Shown one piece after another: positions 33,626-45,524 of a stretch of 64,000 nt of DNA. The notes beneath the pieces are model-generated. The model saw only the letters and a list, made by a program, of their open reading frames with translations. It made no database searches and was not told the DNA's origin. A program made the position numbers and the translations under genes. Origin of the DNA: Rapana venosa (lineage: Eukaryota > Mollusca > Gastropoda > Neogastropoda > Muricidae); assembly GCA_028751875.1 (NCBI GenBank), contig CM054140.1, positions 27,533,431 through 27,597,430 of the forward strand. The letters are read 5' to 3'. How positions within the stretch are numbered: the stretch's first letter is position 1; every line of letters starts with the position of its first letter.

Positions 33626-35330
33626 ATATGCCAGAGTTGATTTTAATAGAGTAATCTTAGGTAGGACTGTATCAATTACAGTGTTGAATAAAATTTACTG
33701 TCAAGATGCTTTGTAATAAATATGGGGCATTTCCATGCAAGTCTTATGCATCACAAGTCCTTTATTGAAGAGTAGCTTGATTATGGGGAAGAATATTAAT
33801 ATCTGAATGGTCAGCACCTGTTAAAGTATGACTAGTTGTTTAGGATTAAGCTTTAGTGCGCCCTTTATGCACCCTCATATAATTTATGAGCAAATGATTG
33901 CTGGTTATATCCCTCAGTGTAGAGATGTTATTATGGTTGTTTGATTGTAAGAATAAACGAACATTTTTTCTGGCATGAAGAGTTAGGAGGTTTTTTTTTA
34001 AACTTATGGAAGTTTTGTATATTTTTGGAGGCAATTTTTCTGGACAGGTTTTGGAGGTAGGGAGTCCATAACAGGTTGTTGTTCAATATTATACTAAAAT
34101 GTTGTGATTGTGAGACTTCTTCACTGTTTTCATCGCCATATAGAGAAATGGTTAGATTTCTATTAAGGCTCTGCTTTTCCGTCTTGTGGAAATAAGCATA
34201 ATTTTGGTTGTCATAGGATGAAGGGCCATCTGGTTTAATGAGTCATTCAGAAGTACATTTATATTTCTTGCAAATGCAAAAAGACTTCCGAGTTAACTAT
34301 GGTTAAATAAAATAGTTGGTGTCATCTGTAAATAAAATCACAGGAAGCTTTGTAAATAAGGGAGACATTAATGTATATAGTAAATAGGGACCCAGAATGG
34401 ACCCATGAGGGACACAAATGTAGTTGGGTAGAAAAGTAAAAAAAATTATTTTGTTGACATTAACTTTTTGTTCGTCTGTTAGAAAGGAAGAAAGATGTAA
34501 GATTTAAGGCATCAGGGGATAGTTTGTAATATACAAGTTTTCTTATTAGCAGTTGTGGTGTTAATATCAAAAGCCCCTTTGCAAATCTGTGAAAGAACTG
34601 TAAAATACCATTTTTTCATTTTACAACCATATGTCTTTAAGCTTTCAATGGGCAGTGTGGCATAACGTGATTTGCTCTGACTATAGATTTTGGGTGAATA
34701 AGGCTATTTTATTTTAATATGAGTAAGTAGGCAATTTATTAATGTGCTTCTCTGATTGTTTTGAAAGGACAGTATATGATTTGAGATGGTCTATAATTTG
34801 AGGGTCGGTTTGATTCTGATTAGGAAGGATAGTTTTACTCTGTTTAAGATACGATATTTGGAAATTTATTTTTACTTAACACAGATTATAGATGTATTGT
34901 GAGTGTTCTCAGCTATAACTGGTGATCTAATTTCAGGATTTTGCATTCAAACTATCTATAGCAAAAGTTGCTGTTTGTTTTATACTTTTCAAGCAGTATT
35001 AATATCCATGTGCGCTCATACATGGAATTCTTAGTTCGGAATTTAATAATTTTGTTGCATGCAAAGGCCTCTAAACATTCAGTCATTAGGATTTTGAGTT
35101 ATGGATATAGTTAGTGGTCAATCTGAGATAGTAGCGAAGTGGTGGTTTAAGGCAATCAGCAAAACATTTCATCATAAAAGTTTTCTGTTATATTACAATT
35201 CTTTTTGGAAAGAAGGTTGACAGCTTTCCATACAGATTGCTGTCTATATTTTGTTTGATTAGATCTTCAATGTATTTCTTTTTGTCAGATCATTATGAGG
35301 TAGGTTACATATTTTCTTTGCTTTTTGTTT

Positions 35331-36218
35331 GTTTTTTTTGCTGCCTCATATTCTGTTTGACAACTTACACAAACCATCAAATAAAAATTACGGAAACGTC
35401 CTCATCCCACTTGTTTCCAAGCGCTCATTTCCTATCTCCTGCCACAGCAAAACACTGCTTTGTTATGTCTGATCCTCAGGGTCGAAGTCACAGGGAGGCC
35501 ATCACTATCAGGCCGCGTGGGCCACCAGCCCAGGAGGGCCAATGCACTGCTGATGGGTCACTTTGTGTGGGTGTTCAGTGGTGCTGTTCTGAGTAAACAT
35601 ACGCCGGAACATCATCTACTAAGCCCCATACTAACGACGTATTAGCTTCAGTCATGTAGCCAGACTGAGTGAGTTGCCCACTGAGGTGGCAACCACCACG
35701 ACGTCCCCCAACGACGTCCCGCGAACTCGAACCCAAAGGCTTTGACACAAACTCACCACAGGCACAGAAGTGTTTGGGCAGAACAAATCTGAGGTCACAT
35801 GAAGCCAGTAGCACTGGGACACCCAACCAGAGGCAATTTTTTTTTATTGCATGATGATCAATGACATTGAGGATGACGTAATGATGCTGCTGTGGAAGTG
35901 CATATGCTGTGAGGGACTACTTGACAGGGTTGTTACACTTACGCTTACTATTATAAATTTATCCCGCGTCAAGGCTGAGAGATACAGACACTGCAGTGTT
36001 GGTCAGTGTATTTGAGCAACACTCTCAAACTCACATCCCTTAAGTAGATGAAGCTCAACTATGTGGTCCCAGTCTTCCATGAGCCCCAGCAACTCACTCT
36101 CGCGTTGAAGTGGCCGGGATTCGAAAAAAATCCATATGACTCTTATGGGAATCGAACCCGCGACCTTCCAGTCCCTAACCCAGTGCGACTCGAAACCACC
36201 TGCGCTCCACATGCGGCT
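35331..36218 (-). mobile_element. SINE-B inserted in LINE
   Basis: On the minus strand it starts GCCGCATGTGGAGCGCAGG with GGTTCGAGTCGC and ends at GAGGCAGC followed by a run of A (35,331-35,338). Body landmarks (TGCAGTGTCTGTATCTCTC, GCAGCATCATTACGTCATCC) match the other copies. The head carries a small insertion. Confidence 0.8.
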
Positions 36219-36663
36219 GGTGGCATTTTTGTATTCTTGGATTTTTTCCCTTTTTTCAAAAGATAATTCTTTGATATATTATGTTTATTATTTGTGTATT
36301 TCCTTTTTTCTGCCATGGAGGTTTGATTGGTAGTTGACTTCTTTTTGTCTGAAGGGGAACTTTCTTATTATAACTACTGTAAACAATATTGTTTGATAGT
36401 TTCTATGGACTTGATCTACATGGTCTAAAGGTGAAAATGAAATAGATCTGAAGGATATTCTTTTCATCAGAATTAGTAACATTCATATAGTGATAATTTT
36501 GTGAATATTTTTTGGAATTGCAAACCTTTTCTTTACAACATGTAAACCGATAGGGAAATAAATCATAACAACCAAAATGGAAACATTATTTCAATGATTG
36601 AATTCTGGTTATTAACATGTATGTGGTCAATTACGTCTTAGAGTTTTTTTGTGTCACGTGTTG

Positions 36664-36668
<5 letters not shown>

Positions 36669-36705
<37 letters not shown>

Positions 36706-37546
36706 GGCTCATCTTCTGGCGGCCCCCCGTCCTACTGTTCCACGCCGTCATTCATCTCCCCGCCACAACCACACCCAGATTTGTTATGTCTCATCCTCAC
36801 GGTCGGGGAAGTCAACAGGGTGCCCATCACTATCAGGCCCACCGTGGGGCCCCAGCAGAGGGACCTGCACTGCTGCTGGTCACTTTGGTGGTGTTCAGTG
36901 GTGCCGTTCTGAGTAAATACGCAGGACTACACCTACTAAGCCCTACTAAGACAGTATTAGCTCAGTCGCGGAGGCCAGACTGAGTGTGTGCCACCCTGGT
37001 GGCAACCACAACAACGATCCCTCCAAACGACCGTTCCCCCGCGAACCTCGTAACCCAAAGGCTTTGACACAAACTCACCACAGGCACAGATGTGTATGGG
37101 CAAAACCGAATTTTCTGAGGGCCACCATGAGACCAGGAGAATCGGGACACCGCGAATCACGAGGCTTATTTTTTTATAATGCATGATGTATCAATGACAC
37201 ATGAGAGTGAGCGTAATGATGCTGCTGTGGAAGTGCATATGCTTTGTGACTACTTGACAGGGTTGTTACTCTACGATTACTATCATAATATACCCGGCGT
37301 CAAACCGGGCCCGAGAAGATCAGACACCTGCAGTGTTGGTCATGTTAATTTGAGCAACACTCTCAAAATCGCTTCCGTTAAGTGGTATGAAGCTCGCACT
37401 GGGTGGTCCAGTCTTCCCTGAACCCACAGCACACTCACTCTGGTAGGAGCGGCGGAGTCCGAAAAATCCTATGATCTTATGGGAATCCCGAACCCTCGAT
37501 CTTCAGTACGAAAACCCAAGGCGCTAACCACTGCGCTATGGCGGCT
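36669..37546 (-). mobile_element. SINE-B with long poly(A), inserted in LINE
   Basis: The minus strand runs from CAGCCGCCATAGCGCAGTGG at 37,546 to a poly(A) tail of about 35 bases (36,669-36,703 as T). Several one-base deletions relative to the 22,410 copy are visible. Confidence 0.85.
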
Positions 37547-37979
37547 GGTCGTTTGGGTTTATTATTGCCTTAAATTGGAAGATTTCTATGTTAGTGTCCA
37601 CCTGTTATTAGGTTTTATTAAATCAAAGTTAAAGTCACCTAACAGTAAAACAATATTTGGAATCTTCATTTATGTCATCCATCATAGAATAATAATTAAT
37701 TATCAGTCCACTCTGAAAGTTTCTGCAGATTTCAATAAAGTAAAACATATGGAGAACTTGGCTTTGGAATGCTTTATTTTAACTTCTATCCATATTGATT
37801 ACACACATATGTGGTTCTAAGTTGCAAATGCTTAAACTGTATCGATCTGATGAATGTCCACGTATCAACCCAGTTTCACAAAACATTAGTGATTCTGCGA
37901 TTACTTTTATCCTGAAATGTAATATCATCTGGAAATGTGTGAAGTTAAGTGTGTTCTTGAAAAATCCAAATAAGTGAAG

Positions 37980-38435
37980 TTCTTCCCCTGTATTTGAAAG
38001 ATTGATGAAATTCTGTTACTTTGTTTATTTTCTTTGATTGATGTTTAAATGCACAATATGTAGAATCATCTTTAAATAGCCAGTGCTTGATTGTGCGTAG
38101 ACATAATAGGAAAGTTAAACTGAAAATGAAATTAAGTAAGGGTAGATAACGTTAAGGCTGAAACTAAAAAATGGAGAAAGAAGAAAGCCCTCGATTTGCA
38201 AATAGAGGCTGCTTGGATAGATGTAAATATCATAGAGTTATGAAGATACAATTATACAAAGTGGTGATCTACAAAAACTAGGGGTGGGGGAGGTGACAAT
38301 TAAGCAATGTAAAGCATAAAACAAACAACGTAGAGCAAAATCAAAAAAGAAATCAAAATCCCAATGAGATTCAAAGGCTGCAAAGTCAATTGGAAATTAA
38401 CACAATTAATCTGATTTTAGATTCAGCAAATATAA
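37980..38435. other. Left over LINE 5' flank, nothing further recognised
   Basis: AT-rich sequence upstream of the recognised endonuclease segment of the minus-strand LINE. It may be its 5' part but carries no readable motif. Confidence 0.35.
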
Positions 38436-38439
38436 TAAT

Positions 38440-38925
38440 ATTAATAATATAATAATAAGTATGGTTTATATAGCGTGAATCTTGTAAAGCCAACAAACAA
38501 AGCGCTCAGATTTTACTTTAAGTCTACGGCAGATTTCTTGCGTGAAAATAGGGCTGCTCTTCCCCGGGGAGGTCGGGAGAAGCGTCGCCACTTAGCGCTG
38601 CGCCACCTTTCACCTTTTTTTTTTTTCTTGCAAGCTCTGTTTTGTTTCCCTTTCAGAGTGCTTTTTTCTACAGAATTTTGCGGACAACTTCTTGTTGCCG
38701 TGGGGTTTTTTTTACGTGCGCTCTAAATATTTAAGTGTAAACACAGGGATACCTCGGTTTGTTTCGTCTCATCCGAAAGACTAGCGCCCAGACCACCACT
38801 CATGGTCTAAGGGATGGGGTAAAAATTTCCGGTCAAACGGGGTACGAAGCCGCACACTTCAGACCCGGACTTTTCGCTTCTAGACAGGCGCGTTACCTCT
38901 AGTCCCCGATCCACCAAAATATTGC
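38440..38925 (-). mobile_element. SINE-C variant with L2-like LINE tail
   Basis: On the minus strand it starts GGATCGGGGACTAGAGGTAA, has the SINE-C body (CTTAGACCATGAGTGGTGG, CGGCAACAAGAAGTTGTCC), then switches to the tail GCTTTACAAGATTCACGCTA with TATAAACC and (ATT)n. The two other SINE-C copies in the window have a different tail. Confidence 0.8.
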
Positions 38926-38929
38926 CATG

Positions 38930-39460
38930 ACAAAGAGAACTATACGCAAACATCTTCAATCAATCATGTAAGATATTCTCCAAAAGTATTTACTGGGCAA
39001 GCCAAGAAAGGGTCTAGAAACCCAAGACATCAATAATAGCACATTACCATTACATGCTTACAACATCTTTTCATGTGTTAAAAGGTGTCAAAGTACTGGT
39101 GTATATCAAGTCATTTTCTGGAATGGGCATACGGGTACCTTTCTTGCAGTGTTATGAGTTCAGAACCCTCAGAACGGAAATTCCAGGCATAGGGGTGGAA
39201 GTCATCTTTAAATGGAGAGGGACAATGAAGGGGTGGTGTAAGCGGCATAGGATTGTTGAATTCCAGAGAAGGATGTGAGAGATGGGTATCACTAGGGAGC
39301 ATGGGAGGAGGTGCTGCTGGAGACTGCTGGATCTGTGGAGCGTGAATGTGAGCTTCCTCTGTTAAAGTGAGAATCAGCAGGAGGATACATTAGTTTGTGT
39401 CCTTGGAATAAGAGGAGGATAGTGCTGGATAGAGGACAGAGGAGGACATAGTGCAGACTT
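38930..39460. other. No recognisable feature
   Basis: No exon or repeat match was found between the SINE-C and the segmental duplication block. Confidence 0.4.
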
Positions 39461-39892
39461 AGACTTATCCCCCAAACTTCCCACAACAACCTTTTCCTAT
39501 TAACCTCCGACCAGGACGGCTCTTAGGACAACTCACTACAGGCGTAGAAGTGTATGGGAAACCGAAACTGAGGTCACCGTGAGACCAAAGCAGCAGGGGC
39601 CACCATATGATAAACCATTTTCTGTTCATTGCCTTGGTGATCAACAGTGATGAGGATGATAGAACAGTGATACTATGGAAGTGCATCAGCGGTGAGAATT
39701 CTTGACAGAGCTGCATCCTACATTGATTAATCATCATCATCATTAGCCATTACACCCAGCGGTGTGTAGGGCAGCAACAAAGCGCTTCCACTCCTGGTGG
39801 TTGAAGATTTCAGACTGACAGTGCTTTTTGCCACGCTTCTTCAGTCAGGGTGTTGCTTTCGTGGTTGCCTGGGCAATAATCCAGAGCAGTAC

Positions 39893-39898
39893 TACCGC

Positions 39899-39929
<31 letters not shown>

Positions 39930-40135
39930 ACTATTATAAAGCTTGCTGCTACTGTTGTTGTGCTGCCGCTGCTGCTTGCTCCTGTTGCTGCAGCTAAAGT
40001 GGCTGAGCTGGTTGTGATGATAATAACAACAATGATGACAACGATGATGCTGATGATGTAAATGTGTGGAGGTGGTAGTGGTTGTTGTGGTGATGATAGT
40101 GGTCGTCATCATCATGGTAGTGATTGTGACGATGA
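39893..40135. repeat. (GCT)n and (GAT/GTT)n trinucleotide blocks
   Basis: GCT-rich units to about 40,000, then ACAATGATG, GTGGTAG and GATGAT units. The partner block is at 58,460-58,800. Confidence 0.85.
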
Positions 40136-40649
40136 TGAAATAAATTAATAATATTCAGGATATTAAGCTGTACTTTTTTTAGACATTAAAAAAAATGCTG
40201 ACATAGTAATTCAATAACAAACCCAACGACAATACCAGCAGGAGTAATAACACACTGCACTCAGATTGTCCTTAGTCCCCCAAAACAGAAGAAACTCATC
40301 AAATGAAAACTTTTATTGAGCAACAAACAAAGCAATACCAACAATACAGTTGCAAGTTTAAGCTTAGAACCATGATGATTTTTTTACTGTAACAGAGTGG
40401 ACATATTTGATGTCCCATCTCTGCATAGTCTTGGGGTAAATGGTATAGTCTCACAGTTACAATGTGGGCTCTATAAAGAGGCTACATAAATTTTATTCAT
40501 CACCGTAAAGATGAAGTGTATGCAAGGGAAGGTTTTGAACCACCACCCAATGAAACAGACCGATGCACAATTTGCAGGTGTGTCCCCAGATAGTAACACA
40601 CATTGCTCTGATCACATGGGAAGTAATGTAATTACCACCCCATCACATT

Positions 40650-40735
40650 ACTGCATACACACGGGGACTATATGAAAAAAGCACGAGTGCTTATTCATAT
40701 CCTCAAAATAAAAGAATTTTTAAAAATTAATTTAA
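40650..40735 (+). mobile_element. SINE-A 3' end
   Basis: CTGCATACACACGGGGACTA followed by GAGTGCTTATTCATATCCTC and an A/T tail. It is a 5'-truncated or eroded copy. Confidence 0.65.
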
Positions 40736-40909
40736 AAAATACTAAAAGAATATTTACAGAGACATAACTACCTTAGAAATAGTAGTAAGACCAATGATAA
40801 AGGACAAAAGAATAAAGATATTAAAAAAATTACTAAACAGAATATTTACAGAGACATAACTACTTTAGAAATAGTAGGAAGATTGGTGATAAAGCAACAA
40901 AAAAAAGCT

Positions 40910-41035
40910 GAAGGAATTTCTGTAATTCCTCTGGTGCTTAATGGATATGTGTAATAATTCCTCTGGTGCTTAATAAATTTCTGTAATAATTCTTCTGGTG
41001 CTTAATGGATTTCTGTAGTAATTCCTCTAGTGAGG
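40910..41035. repeat. ~32-bp minisatellite, about 4 units
   Basis: Units share the core TCTGTAATAATTCCTCTGG followed by TGCTTAATGGAT. This is the short allele of the array at 59,510-60,485. Confidence 0.9.
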
Positions 41036-41092
41036 ATCCAGATCTGGGTACTTTACAATTAAAATCAAAATACAGGTGCATATCACACAAAC

Positions 41093-41107
41093 ACAGAGTG
41101 AGTGAGT

Positions 41108-41202
<95 letters not shown>

Positions 41203-41203
41203 T
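41093..41203. repeat. (GAGT)n(GA)n microsatellite
   Basis: A few GAGT units pass into about 50 GA units with AA interruptions. Confidence 0.9.
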
Positions 41204-41209
41204 AATGAG

Positions 41210-41730
41210 AGAGCAGAGATAACAGAGGACTGTGGCTGCATCTTTCCTGTTGGCCATGATCTGGAGAGTGGACTGCCACCTCCTGCAGGAGAGCCTTGCG
41301 ATGATGAGGCTTGAGATCGAGCTAGTAGCAGCATTTAATCAAGCAAGTTGGCTCCCCTCTTTTGTTCATGTCATTGATTGATGATCCCCTCCTCCAGCCA
41401 AAACCCATACCCTGTGAGAGAACGCTGTGTGTGTAAATGGTGTAAGGACACATTGTGATGTGTAGGAAGTTGTTCGTCGCTTGTGTTGTGCTTTATTGTT
41501 TGTGCGCTGCTGTGCCACTGTTATACATTTGAAAAAACAATCACCTTGAGATGTAACGGCTGTGTGTGTGAGTAGGTGAATGAGAGCTGCTTGATTTGTT
41601 TGTGTTGAAGTATGGTTTATGTCTGTTGTATTGTGCGTATGGTGCGTGTGTGATGATGTTGTGATGTATACATTGATTGAAATAATATCATTTTAATTGT
41701 AAAGTGTGTGGAAATTGAGTAGGATGAATG
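41210..41730. other. No gene seen
   Basis: Sequence of normal composition without recognisable coding segments. TGTG-rich wording near 41,430-41,680 hints at decayed repeat DNA. Confidence 0.4.
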
Positions 41731-41734
41731 AGAG

Positions 41735-41880
41735 CGCTTGGATTGCGCTATATAATTCATGTATTAAATATGAGATGATGATTGATGTTGATGATGATGA
41801 TTGATGATGATGATGATGATTTTTGAATGATGATAGTACCGATGATGATGATTATGATAATCATTATTATTAGATAGAGT
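41735..41880 (+). mobile_element. L2-type 3' tail with GAT trinucleotide expansion
   Basis: GAGCGCTTGGATTGCGCTAT followed by ATAATTCATG and degenerate GATGAT repeats. It is the same 3' end seen on the L2-like LINE and on one SINE-C. Confidence 0.6.
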
Positions 41881-42559
41881 GGCCATCAAAGTTCAAAAGG
41901 GGAAAAAAACCTTTGGTTTAAAAATTTTTTTTTCATTTATAAAATTTTTAAAATTGTTTTTCCTTTTTGAGATTCATAAATCTCTTTTGGGTATTTAGTT
42001 TTTTTAAAGTTTTTCCAAATCCTCCTTTTATTCTTTTTAAATTGCTCATGATCACATCTTTTCTTGTTCATTTCGCAAATGTTTTTTTTTCAGTGCTTCT
42101 CTGTTAATCGGGTTTTTTTTTCCCCTTGTTTTATTGTTTTTTTTTTTCTTTCTTTGAAAATTTTAAAACACAATACCTCTAACATTTTATACACCCTTTT
42201 CCTTTTTAAACAAATCATGAAAAGAGTATTGTGCTTCCCTCGGGGTTACATGAATGTTCCCCTGAAACAGTTTTCTAAACATCCTTCAGAAATGTATTTG
42301 TCCCAAGGATGGAAACAAAATCACTTCACATTAAGGGGGGTGACCAAATACGGTGTTTAAAAAATTTTAATTTCTGTTTTAAAAATTTCCATATAGAAAT
42401 TTTATAAAAACGGGACACTTGTGAATTTAAAAGCAAATCCCTTTGCTTTCTTCTCCTTTCCTTTGTTTTTTGGCGATTGTCATTTCTTTCCCCTTGCGAA
42501 CGTTCCCAACCTTCACCCCCGATTTGTTGCCGAGCTGTCTTGGAGGGGGTTTTGTGACA

Positions 42560-44290
42560 CTTGGTTCCCTTTGTTGCGAAAGGGGGGCGGGCGGAGAAGG
42601 GGGAGGAAGTATGGGGAAAACGCATTTGTGATCCGTTTTGTCCGTCAAGTCAAGGTGCGGCAGAATTCTCGCAGCTCCTTGCCGCCCTGAACCCTGGGTT
42701 TGGGCCCACCACACAGGCCAAAACCGGGTCTTGGTGCAGCACGGGTCGGGCACGGGCACCCCCGCACGTTTTTGCATGTGGGTGTGGGGCTGATGCGAGT
42801 TTCCCAGCCATGGGGGATGCAGGGGGAAAAGCGCCACGATGATGGTAAAGGAGGTGCGGCAGATGCCCACACAGGTCCCCTGAGCCCGGGAAAGTACCCC
42901 CTTTTTTTCCCCCCCCTTTTTTGGGGAAATCCAGCCATCCTGAAGAGTGTTTTTTTTTTTGGGGGCCTTTTTCATTATTAAAATTTCCCTTGAAAGGGTT
43001 TAGGGTTTTTTTGTCCCAAAATGACTTGTCCCATTTTTCCCTTTTCGGGCCAAAGGGAAAAACTACTTTGTCTTAATCTTTGATCAGTTTTCACTTCAAA
43101 CAGGGGAAAAGGGTTTTCCCCTTTGTTACTTCCTTTTCCTTATTGTTCGGGGATAAAAAGGACGGTTTTCTTTGTCATTGGCCCAAGTTCGGAAAGAACC
43201 TAGCGATGTTGATGGCTTCGTAGTTTCCCCCTTTGGGCTCCCTTAAAGGACTGAAATGTAGGGTGCCGAAAGGGTTCAGGACAGGGGGGTTTTCCAGGGC
43301 AGTTTCCCCAAAGTTCTTCTCGGGAAAGAATCTGCTGCACGTAAAGGGGGTTAAAGGGCCCGGGTTCCCACCCCCTTGACATATCACAGTCCGGGAAGGG
43401 CCCTGCAGGATCTGGGGGGGAATTTTTGGCTGAGATCGGTAGCAACACGTGTCCCCCGCATTTAGATAACCCTGCGGGGAAAATCCCCCAAACCCAGCCC
43501 GCCTCCCTTTTTTAAAATAAAACAAGTTCAGCAAAGGGGTTAGTTTTGGTTTTTCTCTTTGCCTTGTGCCTTTTTGAGGGATTGAAAAGAAGCTGATTGG
43601 TGGATTTTGAATCAGAAAGATCTTTTCCCAATTTTGCGGCTGCCTTTATGTATGGGATGTTGCTCTTTGACCTGGTCATTTGCGGTTTAAACCCTTTTTA
43701 GCATAAACCAAAGGGTTCGGGAAAACCAAAAAAAAACCCCCCAAACCCTTTTCCAAAATTTTTTAAAGCTTTTCCCAAGAAAAGGGGGAATTTGGGGTGG
43801 GAAACCAGTTTGGAAAAACCCTGTGCTTAAAGAGGGGGGGTTTCCAGATAAAGCGAGGTCCTCTGGGGCCCCCTTTCACCCAACATAACGGTCGAGGGTT
43901 TGCCCCAGAAAATGTCCAGAAGCTGCTGACCTTTCCCCCGACTTTGCCGGGAAATGGGCTTTTTTTCTGCGCAAAGCAGGTTTGCTGAGCAAAAAATGGA
44001 TGGTGCCATCACTGCACTCTTCTTTTCCCCCGTTTTCCGCACCCAGGGGCCCCCTTGGGCTGCAGGGATCCGGTTGAGGGTGTGCACTGGGAGTTTTGGG
44101 ACCCCGGGGAATTTCAGCCCCATCACCCGAAAGTTCTGGCCTTTCCAGGGGCCGTGGCCCCCGGCCTTCATGAGGGCCAAAATCCCCCCCACTCTCTCTG
44201 GTGAGTTGGGCAAGTGTTTACAACCACGTCCCCAGGGTCTAAACCCCCTTTCACGTCGCTTTTGGGGCGGGAAAATGGGCCCTGTTTGTG
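42560..44290 (-). pseudogene. AMP-dependent synthetase/ligase-like gene, copy 1 (degraded sequence)
   Basis: Minus-strand frames carry, in order, landmarks of the ANL adenylating superfamily, which activates carboxylic acids with ATP to acyl-AMP and usually passes them to CoA. GLDPGDVVV lies at 44,221-44,250, and LPNSPERVGGILALMKAGG at 44,161-44,215, the typical N-terminal PGDxVxxxLPNSPE..ALLAxxKAGG segment. DGW at about 42,927-42,945 corresponds to the DGWxxTGD box, and KELREFC at about 42,658-42,680 to the C-terminal subdomain. The span of about 420 residues between first and last core motifs fits the family. Frame changes between each landmark may be sequence error, so it may be an intact gene in reality. 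A second copy lies at 51.2-52.9 kb. Substrate cannot be told. Confidence 0.55.
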
Positions 44291-44334
44291 GGTTTGACAT
44301 TTGCTCTGGTCAAAAACTAAAGTTTGGGGGCGGG

Positions 44335-44440
44335 TCCACGAAAAAAAAGCTGCAGTGTCGGGTTTGGGTTGGGTGGCCCAGGGGTTTAAAGCCCCTGGGT
44401 ACAGTGTGAAAAAAGGTTCAGTCTTTGTTTTGGGAGGGAA
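44335..44440 (+). mobile_element. SINE-F-like tRNA head (also at 52,915-53,000)
   Basis: GTTGGGTGGCCCAGGGGTTT and the following GGGTACAGTGTG resemble a tRNA-like SINE head (A-box-like TGGCCCAGTGG in undamaged form). The same block sits at the same place beside the second ligase copy, so it was duplicated with it. Confidence 0.4.
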
Positions 44441-44509
44441 GTGTTCGGGAAAACTGAATGCAATGCGGAAAATTTACAGTTTAAGGGGTGTAAAATTTTC
44501 ATTGACACA

Positions 44510-44605
44510 TTTCCCCTCTCTTTCTCTTTTCTCCCCTTCTCTTTTTCTCTCCCCTTCTCTTCTCTTTTTCTCTCTTTTCTCTCCTCTTCTTCCTTCTCTC
44601 TCTTG
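44510..44605. repeat. CT-rich simple repeat
   Basis: Degenerate CTCTTTT/TCTCCC units, probably a (CT)n microsatellite blurred by poor base calls. Confidence 0.75.
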
Positions 44606-44649
44606 TTTGGGGGATTTTAAAGGGAAACCCAAAAATTCATCATAGTTAC

Positions 44650-45240
44650 GGGGAAAAACGTTTGGTCCCTTTCTTTTTTTTGGGTTTTGGGGAACTTTGG
44701 GTTTAAAGAATAAATTTATTACAATTTTTTGGGCTAAAGGTCTCCTATTAATTTTTTAGTGGGGCCCAAATTTTTCCTTTTGGTATTGTCCCCCCCCCCC
44801 CCCCCCCCCCTTCTTTTTCCCTTTTTGGTTTTACTTTACAAAAAATTAATTTTTTTTTTTTTTTTTTTTCCCCCGTGGGGGTTTGACTATGACAGAGGGC
44901 CACAAGTTACTTAAAGTGGGGTTCTTTCAAAATTGTTTCCACATAAAGGGCTATTTTTTGCTGTTTGTCAAATTGCTAGGGCCCCTAAAAGGGCTCAAAT
45001 TTTCAAGGGAAAGGGAAAAGCTAAAAAAAATGTAAATTAAATTTTAGGGGGAGTTGAAAGGGGGCTTTTTGTACATGATTTTTTCACATCCCTGAGGATC
45101 CCATTTTCTTTTCTTTCTCTGTTTTTCCTTTCCGGGGTCAGGTCCCGGTCTTCCCCTGGGCTTATTATATTGCGGGAAACTCTCCCCTTTCGGGGCCTCA
45201 CCCAACCCCTTTCCGCCCTTACTGACCCGTCATTTCATTT
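44650..45240. other. Nothing recognised (low-quality block)
   Basis: Homopolymer-rich sequence with a C run near 44,791-44,810 and a T run near 44,850-44,870; no feature is supported. Confidence 0.4.
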
Positions 45241-45244
45241 TCAG

Positions 45245-45520
45245 GTTGAAATGTTTGGGGTACGTTTGTTTTTTTGAAACCCCAAGGTATGCAAAACTTT
45301 GGAATTTCCAGATCTTAAACATGGTGTTGATTTTTTACATGTGTTTTACACAAAAGGAATTAGGCACGGGGGCAGGTCTGCACTTGAAGTTGCCCAAAAG
45401 AGATCGAAAAAAAAATTCCCTCCCCTCAATTCCCGGGTGACGCCCCGAGATTGGAACCATGGCTTCCCCCACGGGGATTGAAGTTAAATTTGTTTTAGCC
45501 ACTCGGCTATAGGGGTTGTT
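45245..45520 (-). mobile_element. SINE-E, tRNA-Leu/Ser-like head
   Basis: On the minus strand CCTATAGCCGAGTGGCTAAA is an A-box region of the Leu/Ser tRNA type, followed by a B-box-like GGTTCCAATCTC about 55 bases on. A body of about 200 bases follows. It is not a functional tRNA gene by context. Poor sequence quality limits the call. Confidence 0.5.
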
Positions 45521-45524
45521 GGAC

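Larger units (their letters stand above)
33640..38430 (-). mobile_element. Decayed LINE split by two SINE-B copies
   Basis: Three separated segments read on the minus strand as one LINE. At about 37,620-37,670: IVLLLGDFNFDLIK, the APE endonuclease signature. At about 36,300-36,480: a spacer segment like those between endonuclease and RT. At about 34,330-34,420: a GSILGP-like segment and FTDDT, a degenerate YADDT box. Gaps at 35,331-36,218 and 36,669-37,546 are SINE-B insertions. Clade is uncertain (CR1/Jockey type). Many stops make it an old copy. Confidence 0.6.
39460..41205 (+). repeat. Segmental duplication, copy 1 (partner 58,060-60,760)
   Basis: Colinear and same orientation as 58,060-60,760. 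Shared landmarks in order: AACCGAAACTGAGGTCA, CAGTGATACTATGGA, GGGTGTTGCTTTCGTGGTTG, the GCT/GAT trinucleotide blocks, TGCTGACATAGTAATTCAA, the ~32-bp minisatellite, TACTTTACAATTAAA, then GA repeats. Differences are a SINE-D absent here and a minisatellite of about 4 units against about 30. Confidence 0.88.

Noticed and set aside
42427..42975. Proline/arginine-rich proteins of 90-180 residues in 42-53 kb
   Set aside because: They lie in other frames of the ligase-like copies or in homopolymer-rich sequence of doubtful quality.
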